From the NCBI GenBank assembly GCA_001771815.1, contig MEPU01000008.1, positions 62,001-126,000 on the forward strand: DNA of 64,000 bases. Direction: 5' to 3'. Made by a program: the position numbers and the translations under genes. This DNA is from Bdellovibrionales bacterium RIFCSPHIGHO2_01_FULL_40_29 (GTDB lineage Bacteria; Bdellovibrionota; Bdellovibrionia; Bdellovibrionales; Bdellovibrionaceae). This document shows positions 44,544 through 53,614 of this stretch, piece by piece. The notes below the pieces were generated by a model that was given only the letters and a program-made list of their open reading frames with translations, was not told where the DNA came from and did no database searches. How positions within the stretch are numbered: the stretch's first letter is position 1; each line of letters begins with the position of its first letter.

Positions 44544-46370
44544 TTAGGCAAAATACTTCGAATTAATAAAAGACTTTAGCTTAACTACAGATTTAGCATC
44601 CGATTGCTGCGCTAACGAAATGATTTCATTAATCCATTCATCAGGATTCAACGCCTGGGCGTCAGTAGCTAAAACATCACCTTTTGGCATAACTAAAATA
44701 TCGGGATGAGATGTATTTAGTTCATTTCCAGAAATATAAAGTTCTTCAAACATTTTTTCACCAGGACGAAGCCCAGTAAATTTTATATCGACCGTTTGAG
44801 GATCCCGGCCCATTAACTTAATTAAGCTTTCTGCGATATCAATAATTCTTACTGGTTCACCCATCTTTAAAACATTGATATCACCAGGTGAAGAAATTGA
44901 AGCCGCTTTAAGAACCAAGGAAACGGCCTCTTCAATCAACATAAAATACCTAGTTATATCTTTATGGGTGATCGTTAAGGATTGATTGGATTCAATTTGC
45001 TTTTTTAAAAGTGGAATTAGACTTCCGCTACTTCCAAGTACATTTCCAAATCGCACAGAGCAATAAGCCCGTTTGGTTTTAAAACCCATTTGAGACGTTA
45101 GAATTTCACAAACTCGCTTGGTAGCACCCATTATACCAGCCGGATTTACAGCCTTATCCGAAGAAACTAAAACAAAATTCGTTACTTCAAATTCCTCACA
45201 CAGTTGCAATAAATTCTTAGTGCCTTCAATATTATTTATAATTGAAGAATACGGATTTGATTCAACCAAATGCACATGCTTATAAGCAGCTGCATGAATT
45301 ACAATTTCTGGCCGGTATTTATCAAAGACATCTTTTAAACAATTTTTATCACGAACATCAACCAATGCCGGGACAATAATTTCGTGATAGCTACTAAATT
45401 CTCTTAATTCTTGATCAATAGAATAAAGATTAAATTCCGAATGATCCAAAATAATCAATCTCGACGGCGAAAATTGCAAAGTCTGCCTCACAATTTCACT
45501 ACCTATAGACCCACCACATCCTGTAACCAGAACCCGCCGTCCCTTAATCATTTGTATGGTAGACTTGATATCGATTTCATGTGGAGCCCGGGTTAGTAAA
45601 TCTTTTAATTCAATTTCACGAAGCTCAGGTTGCTGTTGGCCACCTTTATCAGAGGTTCCAAATAGAAGTGGTTTAATTCCAAAAGGTGAAGTTATCGACA
45701 ACACCCGAGTCAAAAAAGCAGAGCTTGGATGTGGAATTCCGATAACAACCCGTTTTATATTATAATTAACAATAATATTTTCTAAGTTTTCTACACTACT
45801 AAAAACCCGATAACCGGAAATATTTTTACCAATTTTATGCTTATCATCGTCCACAAAACCAATAACATTTAATTTTAATTCCTTATCGGCCAACAAGCGT
45901 TTCAAAATACCCTGACCAGTGGCACCGGCACCAATGATCAAAGTTCGTTCACCGAATTTTTTCAAAATCTTAGCATCTTTGTGCTCATGAAATAATCGCC
46001 GCGACAAACGAACACCCGTCAGCAAAGACAGTAATAAAAAACTATCAATAAAGAATAATGACCGAGGCACGACACCAAGTTGGAACAGATACGTAGCTGA
46101 AACGATGACCAAAGAGGACGTCGCGATTGCTTTACCCAATCGAAATGCATCTACAGCACTAACATAACGCCAAATAATGTTATAGGTTTCAAAATATATA
46201 AAGGCTAATGCCCTGGCACAGATGATAATGGGTAATATCCGATGCACATCATTTATAAAATAATTTATTTCAAAAAGATTAACCCGTAAGAAAAGACTTA
46301 AATAGACTGATACAATACTTAGAATAATGTCAGTCAACAAATGCTGGAAATTAATTTTTTTAAAGCTCAT
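44544..46370 (-). CDS. Nucleotide-sugar 4,6-dehydratase with membrane anchor (CapD/PglF/WbpM type)
   Basis: 608 residues. Four N-terminal membrane helices, a CoA-binding-like domain (ERTLIIGAGATGQGILKRLL) and a C-terminal SDR dehydratase: VLVTGCGGSIGSEIVRQ, HAAAYKHVHLVE, VSSDKAVNPAGIMGATKRVCE and RFGNVLGSSGSLIPL. It removes water from UDP-GlcNAc to make 4-keto-6-deoxy sugars for D-FucNAc, D-QuiNAc or bacillosamine. Shares one base with the next gene. Convergent with the O-antigen ligase gene. Confidence 0.94.
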   Translation of the reverse strand: MSFKKINFQHLLTDIILSIVSVYLSLFLRVNLFEINYFINDVHRILPIIICARALAFIYFETYNIIWRYVSAVDAFRLGKAIATSSLVIVSATYLFQLGVVPRSLFFIDSFLLLSLLTGVRLSRRLFHEHKDAKILKKFGERTLIIGAGATGQGILKRLLADKELKLNVIGFVDDDKHKIGKNISGYRVFSSVENLENIIVNYNIKRVVIGIPHPSSAFLTRVLSITSPFGIKPLLFGTSDKGGQQQPELREIELKDLLTRAPHEIDIKSTIQMIKGRRVLVTGCGGSIGSEIVRQTLQFSPSRLIILDHSEFNLYSIDQELREFSSYHEIIVPALVDVRDKNCLKDVFDKYRPEIVIHAAAYKHVHLVESNPYSSIINNIEGTKNLLQLCEEFEVTNFVLVSSDKAVNPAGIMGATKRVCEILTSQMGFKTKRAYCSVRFGNVLGSSGSLIPLLKKQIESNQSLTITHKDITRYFMLIEEAVSLVLKAASISSPGDINVLKMGEPVRIIDIAESLIKLMGRDPQTVDIKFTGLRPGEKMFEELYISGNELNTSHPDILVMPKGDVLATDAQALNPDEWINEIISLAQQSDAKSVVKLKSFINSKYFA

Positions 46371-46933
46371 TAGTGTTGCACACCTTCCGATTTTAGCACC
46401 TTAAAAACAGTCAAAAATAATATTTTAATATCAAAAACTACCGATTGTTTTTGCAAGTATTCCAGATCGAATTTAACTTTTACCGGAATTGGCAAGTCAT
46501 CACGACCATTGATTTGCGCCCAGCCCGTTACTCCCGGCCTCAAAGTATGAACATTAAATTCAGTACGTAATGAACGCAGGTCATCTTGATTAAATAATGC
46601 TGGTCTTGGACCAACTAAGCTCATATCGCCACAAATAACTGACCATAGCTGCGGAAGTTCATCTAAACTTGTTGCTCGAATAAATTTTCCTACCGGGGTT
46701 ATATAGCTTTTAGTTTCTTTAAGTAAATGGGTGGCGACCTGGGGCGTTTCTACATACATAGAACGAAACTTTGGCATCAAAAAGATTTTATTATTCTTTC
46801 CAATACGCTTTGACCAATACACCGCAGGTCCTGGCGAAGTGATGCGAATAATGATAGAAATAATTAGCATTGGAACGAGTAAAATTATAAAAAGTATTAA
46901 ACTCAAAACAATATCTAATACTCTTTTAATCAT
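46370..46933 (-). CDS. Initiating phosphoglycosyltransferase (PglC/CapM type)
   Basis: 187 residues, small monotopic transferase. Single N-terminal hydrophobic re-entrant helix (VLDIVLSLILFIILLVPM), PGPAVYWSKRIGKNNKIF, catalytic Asp-Glu in SLDELPQL, MSLVGPRPAL and TLRPGVTGWAQINGRDD. It moves a sugar-1-phosphate to undecaprenyl phosphate to start the O-unit. With the upstream CapD-type dehydratase, D-FucNAc or QuiNAc is a likely first sugar. Overlaps the fnlC gene by 4 bp. Confidence 0.93.
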   Translation of the reverse strand: MIKRVLDIVLSLILFIILLVPMLIISIIIRITSPGPAVYWSKRIGKNNKIFLMPKFRSMYVETPQVATHLLKETKSYITPVGKFIRATSLDELPQLWSVICGDMSLVGPRPALFNQDDLRSLRTEFNVHTLRPGVTGWAQINGRDDLPIPVKVKFDLEYLQKQSVVFDIKILFLTVFKVLKSEGVQH

Positions 46934-48042
46934 AGGTTTTTATACCAGGTTGTTCTGTTGATATAATGAACATAACTTAAAATAATTTTAACAATTTTTT
47001 CAGACACATTATCGACGTTGAAATCATGAATCAATTCTGGCCGTTTCATTTTTGTAGCAACATCAACAGCTTGTAAGACATCAGCTGATGTCAAACCCGA
47101 CATGATAACCACGCCTTGATCCATACCTTCTGGTCGCTCGTGAGCTTGGCGAATCATAACAGCAGGAATAGCCAGTAAAGAACCTTCTTCAGTGATTGTT
47201 CCACTGTCGGATATAACACAAAAGGCCGCTTTTTGCAGACGGATGAAATCACTAAAGCCAAAAGGCTTCATAAATTCAATCAGAGGATTAAAATCTTGAT
47301 TTCCTAATTGTTCCAATTTTTTACGAGTCCTAGGATGAGTTGATATCAAAATGCGATATTTATATTTATCTGCCAAGGTATTTAAAGTGTGCAAAAGATC
47401 TTTAAAATTCTTTTCAGAATCGATATTTTCTTCTCGGTGAGCCGAAACTATAAAGAATTGACCTTCTTTTAATTTTAGTTCTTCCAACACTTTAGAATTA
47501 TTTATTTTAGGGGCATAATACTCTAAAACTTCTTTCATACATGACCCTGATTTAATAACTTGCTCAGAAGGGATACCCTCTGCAATCAAATAGCGGCGTG
47601 CGTGTTCAGTAAGTGGTAAATTAATATCACTTAAATGATCTACAATTTTACGATTGATCTCTTCTGGAACACGCTGATCAAAACAACGATTTCCGGCTTC
47701 CATATGAAAAATAGGGATTTTTCTTTTTTTAGCAGGAATGACTGATAAACATGAATTTGTGTCACCATACAGCAAAAGCGCATCTGGTTGAACCTTTTCA
47801 AAAAGCTGATCTGCTTTAACTAAAACATTAGCAATGGTCTCAATCGCTGTATTACCCGCAGATTCTAAATAATAGTCTGGTTTTCTAATTTCTAAATCTT
47901 TGAAAAAAACTTCATTCAATTCGTAATCATAATTCTGACCCGTATGAACCAATGTATGCTCCGTGTACTTATCTAAAGCAGACATCACGCGGCTTAATTT
48001 TATAATTTCAGGTCTAGTCCCTACAATTGTCATAACTTTCAT
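46930..48042 (-). CDS. fnlC: UDP-2-acetamido-2,6-dideoxy-hexose 2-epimerase (FnlC/CapG/WbjD type)
   Basis: 370 residues of the WecB non-hydrolysing epimerase fold: MTIVGTRPEIIKLSRVM, LLLYGDTNSCLS, FHMEAGNRCFDQRVPEEINR (the NRCF form typical of the FucNAc enzymes rather than plain WecB) and SDSGTITEEGS. Completes UDP-L-FucNAc by inverting C2. It follows fnlA and fnlB on the same strand. A 9-base gap to fnlA. Confidence 0.88.
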   Translation of the reverse strand: MKVMTIVGTRPEIIKLSRVMSALDKYTEHTLVHTGQNYDYELNEVFFKDLEIRKPDYYLESAGNTAIETIANVLVKADQLFEKVQPDALLLYGDTNSCLSVIPAKKRKIPIFHMEAGNRCFDQRVPEEINRKIVDHLSDINLPLTEHARRYLIAEGIPSEQVIKSGSCMKEVLEYYAPKINNSKVLEELKLKEGQFFIVSAHREENIDSEKNFKDLLHTLNTLADKYKYRILISTHPRTRKKLEQLGNQDFNPLIEFMKPFGFSDFIRLQKAAFCVISDSGTITEEGSLLAIPAVMIRQAHERPEGMDQGVVIMSGLTSADVLQAVDVATKMKRPELIHDFNVDNVSEKIVKIILSYVHYINRTTWYKNL

Positions 48043-48051
48043 GAAAAAATC

Positions 48052-49125
48052 CTATCGTAATAATTCTTCAGCAGAAGAATTGGCAGTGGATTGAATATCT
48101 AATAAATTATTCTTCTTTAATAACTGAAGAGTCCCTTGATAGTCTAAAACTTCATCTGCCGAAGAATACTCTTTCTGCAGAAGTGGCTTAGGTACGAATT
48201 CACGATGAGTCGCAAGCTCCGGCAACATAGATTGAATAACATAATATCCAGCCCGAGCGACCACATGCGGTGCTTCTTCATCTGAAACCATAATTTCGTA
48301 CATCTTCTCACCGGGACGGATTCCCGTATTCTTGATTTCAATTTTCTTATCTCCGATTAAAGCTTTAGCAACATCTGTCATAAAGCTTGCTGGGGCACGC
48401 GGGATAAATATTTCTCCAGCCTTACCATGCTGAAGTGCCGTAAAAACTGTATCGACAGCTTGATTCAACGTAAGTAAAAATCGGGTCATTAATGGATCTG
48501 TAATTGTTACCGGACCACCACTTTTAATTTGTTCATGAAATAATGGAATAACAGATCCACGAGATGCCAAAACATTCCCATAACGAACACATAAAAAGCG
48601 AGTCTTAGGCGTTAATACATTTGCGGAAATAAAAATCCGCTCCTGAAGAGCCTTCGTCATACCCATTGCATTCACAGGTTTACAAGCTTTATCCGTACTG
48701 ATTCCAATAACTGTGTGCACACTGGAGCCATGCTCTTGCACTGCGCGCACTATATTTGCGGCACCCATACAGTTTGTCATCACAGCTTGTGCTGGAAAAT
48801 ATTCACATACTGGAACTTGTTTTAAAGCAGCGGCATTAACAATAATATCCACACCGCGAATGGCAGAAACCACATCTGCGTAATCACGTACGTCACCAAT
48901 GCGAAATTCTAATGTGTTTAAAAAATTACGATAAATTATCTCGTCGGTTGAATGACCTGCATGCAAATAAGAAACACGCATCTCGTGTTGCTTGCCTTCA
49001 TCACGAGACATAACAATCAATTTTTTAGGAATCCCCAATTCACCGCTTAATACGCGACGAACAAAAGTTTTCCCCATGGAACCCGTTCCACCAGTCACTA
49101 AAATGACTTTGTCTTGAAAATACAT
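48052..49125 (-). CDS. fnlA: UDP-GlcNAc 4,6-dehydratase/5-epimerase (FnlA/CapE/WbjB type)
   Basis: 357 residues, single SDR domain without the membrane part of CapD enzymes. Motifs: VILVTGGTGSMGKTFVRRVL, NAAALKQVPVCEYFP, GISTDKACKPVNAMGMTKAL and RYGNVLASRGSVIPLFHEQI. First enzyme of the L-FucNAc branch, doing dehydration with C5 inversion. The start codon follows the fnlB stop with no gap. Confidence 0.92.
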   Translation of the reverse strand: MYFQDKVILVTGGTGSMGKTFVRRVLSGELGIPKKLIVMSRDEGKQHEMRVSYLHAGHSTDEIIYRNFLNTLEFRIGDVRDYADVVSAIRGVDIIVNAAALKQVPVCEYFPAQAVMTNCMGAANIVRAVQEHGSSVHTVIGISTDKACKPVNAMGMTKALQERIFISANVLTPKTRFLCVRYGNVLASRGSVIPLFHEQIKSGGPVTITDPLMTRFLLTLNQAVDTVFTALQHGKAGEIFIPRAPASFMTDVAKALIGDKKIEIKNTGIRPGEKMYEIMVSDEEAPHVVARAGYYVIQSMLPELATHREFVPKPLLQKEYSSADEVLDYQGTLQLLKKNNLLDIQSTANSSAEELLR

Positions 49126-50010
49126 TTATCCTCCGTAAAGGTCGGTATTTTTTTGTCGATCTGAAAGTAATTGGTTTATCATGGCATCCCAGGAAAGACA
49201 ATAAAACCCAGTTTCAGCAGCTATTTTTTGACTTCGTAAAACTTTACGAGTGTGGTAACCATCATCCGGCAAAACGGTCATTTCTAACTTAAAAATCAAA
49301 TTGATTTTCTTTAAAAGTTCTAACTTAGAGATTGGTTCAGAACTGACATGATAAAGCCCTGTTATTTTTTTTGTAGAAGCTATTGTTTTTGCCACTAATT
49401 CAGCCATGACGTTAGTAGTCACGCCCGAGTAGATAGCATTTGCATAACCTTTGATGGTTTTTCCTTTTTGCGCCAAGGCCCATTCAAAAAGTTCGGACTT
49501 TCCAAACACTTCAGATCCCAATTGGCTTCCGCGGAATGTGATGACATTTTCACCAAAAACTTCACCCAAAGCCTTTGTACGTCCATAAATATCGTCAGCG
49601 TCAGGCTTTGATTCTTCAGTATAAAATTCTTTAGAGCCATTAAAAACACAATCTGTGCTAAAATGAACCATGTAGGAATCATTTTGAATGGCCCAATTTT
49701 TTAAAAAGTGTGGAAACTCAGAATTCACATTGGTGCAATATTCTAAATTTTTTATTTCAGGTTTTCTTAAAGTTATACCCACACAGTTAAGAATAACATC
49801 AGGTTTTAAGCCTTCTAAAACATCAGTTACTTTTTGTCGGTCAGTAACATCAACGTGGGGAAACATGGTATGGGTTTTAAAAAAAGAGCAGGCCTGGTAA
49901 TTCTTAAGGTCATGATGAAGAGTTCCGTAAACATCATGCCCACACTCTTGCAGATGCAAATACATTTTATGACCAATCATACCGCTTGCACCAAAAATTA
50001 AAATTTTCAT
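49126..50010 (-). CDS. fnlB: UDP-sugar 4-reductase/3-epimerase (FnlB/RmlD-like)
   Basis: 294 residues from the ATG at 50010 with TAGGAG in front. RmlD-type SDR: KILIFGASGMIGHKMYLHL, LNCVGITLRKPE, STDCVFNGSKEFYTE and DIYGRTKALGEV with catalytic Tyr-Lys. It lacks the cupin tail of CapF/WbjC and so matches the shorter FnlB. Reduces the 4-keto intermediate between FnlA and FnlC. Embedded between WbuB-like transferase and fnlA. Confidence 0.86.
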   Translation of the reverse strand: MKILIFGASGMIGHKMYLHLQECGHDVYGTLHHDLKNYQACSFFKTHTMFPHVDVTDRQKVTDVLEGLKPDVILNCVGITLRKPEIKNLEYCTNVNSEFPHFLKNWAIQNDSYMVHFSTDCVFNGSKEFYTEESKPDADDIYGRTKALGEVFGENVITFRGSQLGSEVFGKSELFEWALAQKGKTIKGYANAIYSGVTTNVMAELVAKTIASTKKITGLYHVSSEPISKLELLKKINLIFKLEMTVLPDDGYHTRKVLRSQKIAAETGFYCLSWDAMINQLLSDRQKNTDLYGG

Positions 50011-50037
50011 TTCACTCCTAGGGTCCAATAAAGAACT

Positions 50038-51255
50038 TTAAGTTAATGTTTTAAAAAGATGAATGATTTTATCGACAACCAATTCTTGGTCATAATTTTT
50101 TTCAAAATAAGCTTTACCCGCATTTCCCATTTTAACTTTATCTTCGGGACTCATTCGATATAGTTTTAAAATGGCATTGGCTAAGGCCACAGGATCTTCG
50201 GCGGGACAAGATAGGCCGACACCGGCCTCTGCAACAATTCGCGCACCCTCTCCATTAACAGATGCTAGTATAGGGCGCCCGCCAGACATATAACTTTGGA
50301 TTTTAGAAGGAACTGTTAATGAAAAAATGGGCTCATTTTTTAATATTACTAATAAAACGTCTGCCTCCGAAAACAGAAAAGGCATATCTGCATTAGGCTT
50401 TTGCCCATATGTATGAATCCTATTTAAAGACCTTTTTTTAGCCTCATTTTCAAGGAACAACCGCTCACTGCCCTCGCCTACTATTATCCAGTGAATATCA
50501 GTGATTTCAGGAAAATTTCTTTGCAAATACGATGCGGCTTCTAAAAGAGTTGGCATATCTTGGGCTTTACCAATATTGCCAGCAAATATAACTCGAAATC
50601 CTTTTGGTAAGTCGCTTAGCCATTTAGGCTCTTGCGTAACCATAGATAATTTAGCCGCCCAGTTCGGTACATAATGCAATTGAGATTCTCGGGCACCCCA
50701 ACACAAAACACTTTCTTTAAATGCTTGTGATTGAATAAGAATATGATCGCACTGTGAATATATAAACCGGACAATTACCCCAACCATGTTCAGAATAATT
50801 TTTGACTGTGTCACACCGACAGCAGCTAAAGATTCAGGCCATAAATCTTGCACCCAAAAAGACAATGGTTTTCTATAAAACCATTTAAAAAAAATAGCTG
50901 GCAAACACGAAGTCACTGGAGATAATCCAAAACAAAAAATGACATCTGGTTTATTCTTAATTCTGAAGAGCCCTAGAAATGTAGCAAAAAATACAAATGA
51001 TACATAGTTTATAAATAAGTTAACAAATCCTTTTTTTCTGGGTAGCAGCGGAACTCGAGCTACTCGAACGCCATGATAGTCCTCAGTCCAAGGCCCCTTA
51101 AAAAAACTATACTTAGGGTAAATTTCACCTTTTGGATAGTTAGGCAAACCAGTAAGCACTTCAACTTGGTGACCTTTTTTATGAAGTTCTTCAGCGAAAC
51201 TATTCACAATAAAAAATTCGGGATAAAAATACTGTGTTACAATTAAAATTTTCAT
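50038..51255 (-). CDS. Family 4 glycosyltransferase, WbuB-like (FucNAc transferase candidate)
   Basis: 405 residues. Starts KILIVTQYFYPEFFIVNSFAEELHKKGH and continues LTGLPNYPKGEIYPKYSFFKGP, the pattern of WbuB-like transferases paired with fnlABC. Typical GT4 C-terminal half: VIFAGNIGKAQDMPTLLEA and PSKIQSYMSGGRPILASVNGEGA. Likely places L-FucNAc. Overlaps the next upstream gene by 4 bp. Confidence 0.87.
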   Translation of the reverse strand: MKILIVTQYFYPEFFIVNSFAEELHKKGHQVEVLTGLPNYPKGEIYPKYSFFKGPWTEDYHGVRVARVPLLPRKKGFVNLFINYVSFVFFATFLGLFRIKNKPDVIFCFGLSPVTSCLPAIFFKWFYRKPLSFWVQDLWPESLAAVGVTQSKIILNMVGVIVRFIYSQCDHILIQSQAFKESVLCWGARESQLHYVPNWAAKLSMVTQEPKWLSDLPKGFRVIFAGNIGKAQDMPTLLEAASYLQRNFPEITDIHWIIVGEGSERLFLENEAKKRSLNRIHTYGQKPNADMPFLFSEADVLLVILKNEPIFSLTVPSKIQSYMSGGRPILASVNGEGARIVAEAGVGLSCPAEDPVALANAILKLYRMSPEDKVKMGNAGKAYFEKNYDQELVVDKIIHLFKTLT

Positions 51256-52247
51256 TTATTCAACGCAATTTCTAAAAAATCTTTTGGTGAGTATATTTTT
51301 TGTGGCTTATCCTGAATTTTCATAAAACGTTTTACAGCCCTAGCAATCGATTTTGCTGAATTCGGATCAAAACTTTCAGCTGGCGTGACACATTCGCGCA
51401 CATAGTCTAACTCCGAAGCTACAATTGGAATTCCAGCGTGATCGGCTTCGATTAATGGCAATCCGAAAGATTCAGTTAAAGAAGGGAAAATTAAAGCTTT
51501 TGCGTGCCCATACAAGGACAACACTTGAGAATGGCTTAAGCCAGGTTTATTATGCAGTTTAATATTTTGAGTTTGTAAAACTCTAACTTGTTCGAGTACC
51601 TGCGGATGACAATCATTAACGGTAACGACCAAAGATGGAAATATATTTTGGCTCGCTAAAATCTGCCACGCTTCAAATAACCGTTTATGATTCTTATGAG
51701 GATCACCCGACGAAACATAAACAAAATCAAATTCTTTCGACTCTATTTTAGGAATCGGTGGCAATTCTTCCACAAATGGCACCACGCTGACTTTTGCAAA
51801 AGGAAACTCACAAAGAAATTCCTGACGAACAGTTTCTGATTGAACCAAAACTTTTTCTACAGCTGAAATCCCAAGATGCAACCAAAACCGTTCTATCTGA
51901 TGTTTTAACTTTTCTTTCCAGGGAAACTTAAGATAAGCATTTTTTTTCAATAAGACCATATTTTGAAAAAATAAATAACTTTTACCTCGGCATGGAAACA
52001 GCAAAGGTAAATTTCCAAAACAAATAATCTGATCGTCAGTTTTTGAACTTCTACAAAGCTTAAATTCAGCAAAAATACGACGAAAAATCGTAGGAGGAAC
52101 TGACACTTGGGTTATATGTGAATTCGTAGCAATATTAAGCCTGGTATCGCAATATAATAGGCATTTACTATCGATTGCCTTGAGCAACGCTTCTAGAAGA
52201 ACTTTACCACCGCCAGAATGTACATTATATGCATTTATTATTATCAT
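51252..52247 (-). CDS. Glycosyltransferase family 4-like protein
   Basis: 331 residues from the ATG at 52247; an upstream frame extension overlaps the flippase end and is unlikely. N-terminal IIINAYNVHSGGGKVLLEALL, middle SSGDPHKNHKRLFEAWQIL and the C-terminal E-x7-E motif FPSLTESFGLPLIEADHAGIPIV. Donor and acceptor unknown. Begins two bases after the wzx stop. Confidence 0.88.
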   Translation of the reverse strand: MIIINAYNVHSGGGKVLLEALLKAIDSKCLLYCDTRLNIATNSHITQVSVPPTIFRRIFAEFKLCRSSKTDDQIICFGNLPLLFPCRGKSYLFFQNMVLLKKNAYLKFPWKEKLKHQIERFWLHLGISAVEKVLVQSETVRQEFLCEFPFAKVSVVPFVEELPPIPKIESKEFDFVYVSSGDPHKNHKRLFEAWQILASQNIFPSLVVTVNDCHPQVLEQVRVLQTQNIKLHNKPGLSHSQVLSLYGHAKALIFPSLTESFGLPLIEADHAGIPIVASELDYVRECVTPAESFDPNSAKSIARAVKRFMKIQDKPQKIYSPKDFLEIALNK

Positions 52248-52248
52248 T

Positions 52249-53475
52249 TTACTTTTTTCCATTTCGAATAAAAGTAAAATACATATACAGATTGCCACAC
52301 AAAACTAAAAAGTAAAAAATTGAAAAAATACACATAAGCCCAACAACGCCGTCTAAATGTTTAATGAACAATGGATACAATGCAAAGCTGATAACTGCCG
52401 AGCCTAGATTGAGTAATGCAGTGGATTTCAATTGGCGAATCTCAATCCAGATGGGATTTAAAAATTGATAAGATAAATACCCAGGAATTGCAAATGCTGC
52501 TATTAAAAATAACGATGACGCCCCAGCGAACGAGGCAAATTCAGGTCTCGAGGTTGCTTCAGTCAGCACAGCAAAAACGATAACCACAGCGGCAATAGAT
52601 GCTACAGTGGTGAACCAAAATAAATTCCTAAGCTGAGCTAATCTTTGCATAAAACCAACACTAGAAACATAATTTGCAATTCGCATATTAGCTGTTGTCG
52701 ACAGTAGGAAAATAAGATTTACAATTTGAATGGCGAAATTGAAACGTCCTAAGTCTGTTTTAGTCAAATAGCCAGCTGACAAAACTGTAAGTATCAGTGG
52801 GAATATGTTAAAAATGACATAATCTATATGTGGCCACCACGAACTAGCTAGGATGGATTTCCACTCACTTAATCGAATGGTTTTTCGAAATGAAATCTGA
52901 CTCATTCGCATTAAGAAAAATAGTTCGACCAATGAAGCTGTAAATAAAATAAATGCGTAGCCCCAAATGAAAAATGTTATATTGTGAACATCTAACAACC
53001 AAATAGACAGAAGAAAAACTAATAACAAAAATCGGGCTCCAAAAATAATCGTATCTTGTAACTTCGTCTGAGAGAAAGAAGAAAAAAATGGATGTCCATT
53101 ATGAAACCAAACATAGAAAAAACTTAAAAAAGAAAATCCAACTATTTGTGGAAACGTTAGCATCGCTTGTGCCGAGCTTGATAAACTCCAGTAAATAATT
53201 CCTGCGATCATTGTAATTAGGCTAAGTATGAAATTAAAAAACAGGAATGTGGGTAGTATTTCTTTTTTGCGGTTTTCGTCTTTCAGGGTGTTTCCCAAAA
53301 AAACGCGACCTAAATTAAATGATAGTAAAATACCGATCGATGCAAAAAGTGAACTTCCGAAGGCAATAGTACCACGCCCTTCAGCGCCAAAAAAACGAGC
53401 TGTCACAATAAAAACAAGAAAACCACTAAATGCGATGAAGCCACGAATACAAATTGAAAAAAGATACGCTTTCAC
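52249..53475 (-). CDS. Polysaccharide flippase (Wzx-type, MATE-like)
   Basis: 408 residues, about 12 helices. Starts KAYLFSICIRGFIAFSGFLVFIVTARFFGAEGRGTIAFG, the conserved beginning of O-unit flippases. Moves undecaprenyl-linked units to the periplasm. First gene of the run wzx - GT - WbuB - fnlB - fnlA - fnlC - PGT - CapD. Divergent from the first polymerase-like gene. Confidence 0.88.
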   Translation of the reverse strand: MKAYLFSICIRGFIAFSGFLVFIVTARFFGAEGRGTIAFGSSLFASIGILLSFNLGRVFLGNTLKDENRKKEILPTFLFFNFILSLITMIAGIIYWSLSSSAQAMLTFPQIVGFSFLSFFYVWFHNGHPFFSSFSQTKLQDTIIFGARFLLLVFLLSIWLLDVHNITFFIWGYAFILFTASLVELFFLMRMSQISFRKTIRLSEWKSILASSWWPHIDYVIFNIFPLILTVLSAGYLTKTDLGRFNFAIQIVNLIFLLSTTANMRIANYVSSVGFMQRLAQLRNLFWFTTVASIAAVVIVFAVLTEATSRPEFASFAGASSLFLIAAFAIPGYLSYQFLNPIWIEIRQLKSTALLNLGSAVISFALYPLFIKHLDGVVGLMCIFSIFYFLVLCGNLYMYFTFIRNGKK

Positions 53476-53614
53476 AGCTGGCTTTCCTTATTGATCATAT
53501 AAAGTAAAGAGATCCATTTTTATACCACGCCCCCTAACTTGTGGAGCCCTATTGTTAACGCCTTGCGCAAGCTTGTCTGATAGACAGATCGTACATTAAT
53601 TGCGATTTTTTCAT

